From a bacterium (lineage in GTDB: Bacteria > Zhuqueibacterota > Zhuqueibacteria > Zhuqueibacterales > Geothermadaptataceae): 64,000 nt of DNA. Below, piece after piece: positions 61,848 to 64,000 of this stretch. How positions within the stretch are numbered: the first letter of the stretch is position 1; every line of letters begins with the position of its first letter. The stretch covers positions 78,218-142,217 of the forward strand of contig JAJRYV010000076.1 in the NCBI GenBank assembly GCA_024275575.1, given 5' to 3'. The notes under the pieces are model-generated. The model did no database searches and was not told where the DNA came from. It saw nothing but the letters and a program-made list of their open reading frames with translations. The position numbers and the translations under genes were made by a program.

Positions 61848-64000
61848 TTACAATTTTACAAACTCTCCGTTCACCGTATAGAGAACAGCGGTATGAATAT
61901 TATCAAAGGTAAAAAGCTGTGCCACCGCCCGGCGATAAAAGGCCAGTTGCCGTTTGTAATTTTTCTCCCGCACTGCATCACGGGCTGCTTCGCCGAGCTG
62001 CGATTTATAGTCGATGATCCAGCAAGCGTCCGGTAGGAAAATCAGCAGGTCGATGACGCCGTTAATCAGCGATTCGCCCTGCAAGTGGGTGAAGGGCATT
62101 TCTGTGTGCAGTGGGGTGGTACTTTGTGCCAGCAGTTTTTGCAGCTCAGCACAGGCCCAGCTCATTTCAATCTGACGCTCAACCATCTCTTGTAATTCTG
62201 CTAATTCTGCATCGGCAAAGCGGAATGCAGCGCTGCGCATTTCTTGCTGTAAATCGGCGTTGCAATGCCAATTTTGCTGCTGCACTTTCGCCGCCAGTCC
62301 GGCATGAATGAGTACCCCGGCAATGCGGCTTTTTTCCCTGTCCCGCAAACTACCGCGCAGGTTTTCTGGCCAAATTTTCTCATCCTCTTCACCGGCCAGT
62401 GCGAAGCGTCGGCTGGGCTGCACAATGCGAATGCCGTTTTCATTAATTTTATCCGCCGGTAAGGGCCGTTGTTTATCCGGCTGCGTTTGCGGTGGCGCTT
62501 CTGCGGCAAAAAGAATGTTTTCCGGCAATGTCATTTTCTGATAACCTTCAAACCCTGCCCATATTTTTGTCATTTCCTGACCGTCAAACAAATTGAGTTG
62601 CAAGGCGCTGTAGAAGCTATCCGTTCCCGGCGAACCCACACAGGAGACGAGAATGTGTTCCTGTGCTCGCGTCAGAGTAACATAGAGCAGACGCGAGTTT
62701 TCGCAGGCATCTTCGTGGTTGTCCGCTCGGGCCAGATTCTGTGCCAGCAGACTCTCTTCCGGCAGCCGTTCTTTTGCCTTCCGGCCTTTGTAGACAAAAT
62801 GCGGTGCGTGGTGCAATGAGACCGAAAATCCGGTTTCACCTTTTTTTAACCGCTCTTTTTCGGTTTTTCTCAGTGCATGCTCGCCACCAAGCAAGATGAC
62901 CACAGGAAATTCAAGCCCTTTGGCTTTGTGAATGGTCATCATTTTAACAGCTTGCCCGGGAAGCTGCACATTGCCGATTTCATCGACACCGCGGTATTGC
63001 AGCAGCAGTTGCTCATAATCGCGGATACTGCCGTTTCCCGGAATTGGGCCGGTACTCAATAACTGGATGATATGCTGTAAATTTGCAGCAGCGAGCTGAC
63101 CTTCCGCAGCACCAAAAGCGAATTTGTAAGCTGCTAGGGCATGAGTTTGTTCGAAAAAATAAAGCAGAATATGAGCGATGCTAAAACTGCCGATTTTGCT
63201 GCGGCAGGCATGCAGTAAATCCGCTTTTTCCGGATGTTGTTTCTGCAGCAAAGCCAGTAATGGTTGCACTTTTTCTGCTCGATTTTGCAGGTTTAGCAGG
63301 TGCATAAAATTATTGTCGCTGAGGCGCAAAAGCGGGCTGCGCAGCAGTGTGGCCAGGGCGACATCGTCTTCCGGTTGGGCAAGAAAATGCATAAACTGCA
63401 CTACATCTTCCACTTCGCGACGAATAAAATAACCGCGCTTTTCTTCCAGAGCATAAGCGATGCCGGCTTTGATAAATGCTTTTTCCAGTTCCGGTATACG
63501 GTTTTTCTCAGGGTATAAAATGCCGATATCGTTTAGTTTTAGCGGTTCATAACGCCCGGCTTTTTTATTGTAAACCGGCAGTTTTATTTTCAACCAGTCA
63601 AGGATGATCGCTACGATTTGTGAAGCCTCTTTTTGTAATAGCGCCGCTTTTTTTTCACCGGCCATCTTTACAACGGGTTTCAGCAGTGTTAAACTGCCGC
63701 AAGCTGGTAGTAGTGGCTTGCCATCGGGGCAGGCGGTCGTGTGCGCTGTAAAATCCTGAAGTTTGCCTTCAAATTGCGTCGCCTGGAAGACCTGATTGAT
63801 TTCCTCTAATAAAAAATCACTGGCGCGCCAGCTTTTATCTAACGAGACGATCGTAGCGCCTCTTTCACTGACAAAATCTGCAGCCTGTTGCAAGAGTTTG
63901 TAATCGCCGCCGCGAAAACCATAGATGCTCTGTTTGGCATCACCGACGATGAAGACGGTGGGTAGCAGGCCCCGCTCTGCTGCTAAACCCTGCCCGGCGA
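61848..64000 (-). CDS. UvrD-type helicase with PD-(D/E)XK nuclease domain (AddA/RecB-like), N-terminus outside window
   Basis: The frame is open to the last base of the window, so the Walker A part is missing; about 717 residues are visible. Helicase motifs seen are FIVGDAKQSIYGFRGGD (motif III), LPGQAVKMMTIHKAKGLEFP (motif V region) and SRLLYVTLTRAQEHILVS (motif VI). A C-terminal RecB-type nuclease follows, with LINGVIDLLIFLPDACWIID then YKS, the D-x12-DYK-type catalytic residues. This is the AddA/RecB architecture used for double-strand break end processing. An addB partner would be expected next door, outside the window. Confidence 0.9.
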   Translation of the reverse strand, partial: AGQGLAAERGLLPTVFIVGDAKQSIYGFRGGDYKLLQQAADFVSERGATIVSLDKSWRASDFLLEEINQVFQATQFEGKLQDFTAHTTACPDGKPLLPACGSLTLLKPVVKMAGEKKAALLQKEASQIVAIILDWLKIKLPVYNKKAGRYEPLKLNDIGILYPEKNRIPELEKAFIKAGIAYALEEKRGYFIRREVEDVVQFMHFLAQPEDDVALATLLRSPLLRLSDNNFMHLLNLQNRAEKVQPLLALLQKQHPEKADLLHACRSKIGSFSIAHILLYFFEQTHALAAYKFAFGAAEGQLAAANLQHIIQLLSTGPIPGNGSIRDYEQLLLQYRGVDEIGNVQLPGQAVKMMTIHKAKGLEFPVVILLGGEHALRKTEKERLKKGETGFSVSLHHAPHFVYKGRKAKERLPEESLLAQNLARADNHEDACENSRLLYVTLTRAQEHILVSCVGSPGTDSFYSALQLNLFDGQEMTKIWAGFEGYQKMTLPENILFAAEAPPQTQPDKQRPLPADKINENGIRIVQPSRRFALAGEEDEKIWPENLRGSLRDREKSRIAGVLIHAGLAAKVQQQNWHCNADLQQEMRSAAFRFADAELAELQEMVERQIEMSWACAELQKLLAQSTTPLHTEMPFTHLQGESLINGVIDLLIFLPDACWIIDYKSQLGEAARDAVREKNYKRQLAFYRRAVAQLFTFDNIHTAVLYTVNGEFVKL

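Overview
This window looks like a chromosomal segment of a Gram-negative (diderm, LPS-making) bacterium of the FCB superphylum, more likely Calditrichota/KSB1-like than Bacteroidota. Pointing to FCB are a SprA-family outer-membrane protein of about 2080 residues, an M28 glutaminyl-cyclase-like enzyme beside it, a DUF4292-type lipoprotein, a bactofilin and a YbeY with Asp as its third metal ligand. LptD, LptF and LptG show an LPS-type outer membrane. Against Bacteroidota are near-perfect sigma70-type promoters (TTGACA-17-TATAAT at 25461-25489; TTGACT-17-TATACT at 7726-7754) and clear Shine-Dalgarno sites. The lineage is an inference from gene content only.

Layout, + strand, 1-33.9 kb: the end of a beta-propeller protein; a degraded intergenic stretch with a type IIG restriction enzyme remnant; rarA; lptD; parA-parB; an M23 peptidase plus bactofilin; a complete F1Fo ATP synthase operon (atpZ-I-B-E-F-H-A-G-D-C); an envelope energy-transduction cluster (giant TPR protein, small exported protein, ExbB/TolQ, two ExbD/TolR, TonB/AgmX-like protein); aspS; a strongly expressed lipoprotein and LysM pair; phoH-pgpH-ybeY-CNNM/CBS; a GalT-like protein that has lost its active-site histidines; sfsA; a CPXCG zinc-ribbon protein. 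greA (minus strand) and a repeat-rich intergenic region follow, then mutY-clpS.

36.7-40.2 kb (minus) holds lptF-lptG and a zinc-finger methyltransferase. 40.7-49.3 kb (plus) holds sprA, the glutaminyl-cyclase-like gene, prmA and sixA. From 49.3 kb to the end almost everything is on the minus strand: mobA, an rRNA 2'-O-methyltransferase, a broken HsdR-like remnant, hisS, a PTS EIIA(Ntr)-like gene, an envelope/glycan block (YfhO membrane protein, GT4, GT2, DUF4292 lipoprotein, TPR lipoprotein), an arginase-family gene and a truncated AddA/UvrD-type helicase-nuclease.

The most interesting points are: (1) the TPR-ExbB-ExbD-ExbD-TonB-like cluster, in which one ExbD has Asn where the proton-carrying Asp belongs; (2) Gln at the predicted +1 position of most exported proteins here, together with a glutaminyl-cyclase-like gene next to sprA, as in the Bacteroidetes 'Q-rule'; (3) a GalT homologue without its catalytic histidines; (4) two decayed restriction-enzyme fragments, one next to a palindromic repeat; (5) a MITE-like inverted repeat whose end supplies the -35 box of mutY; (6) a mutY whose only sensible start codon is ATA.
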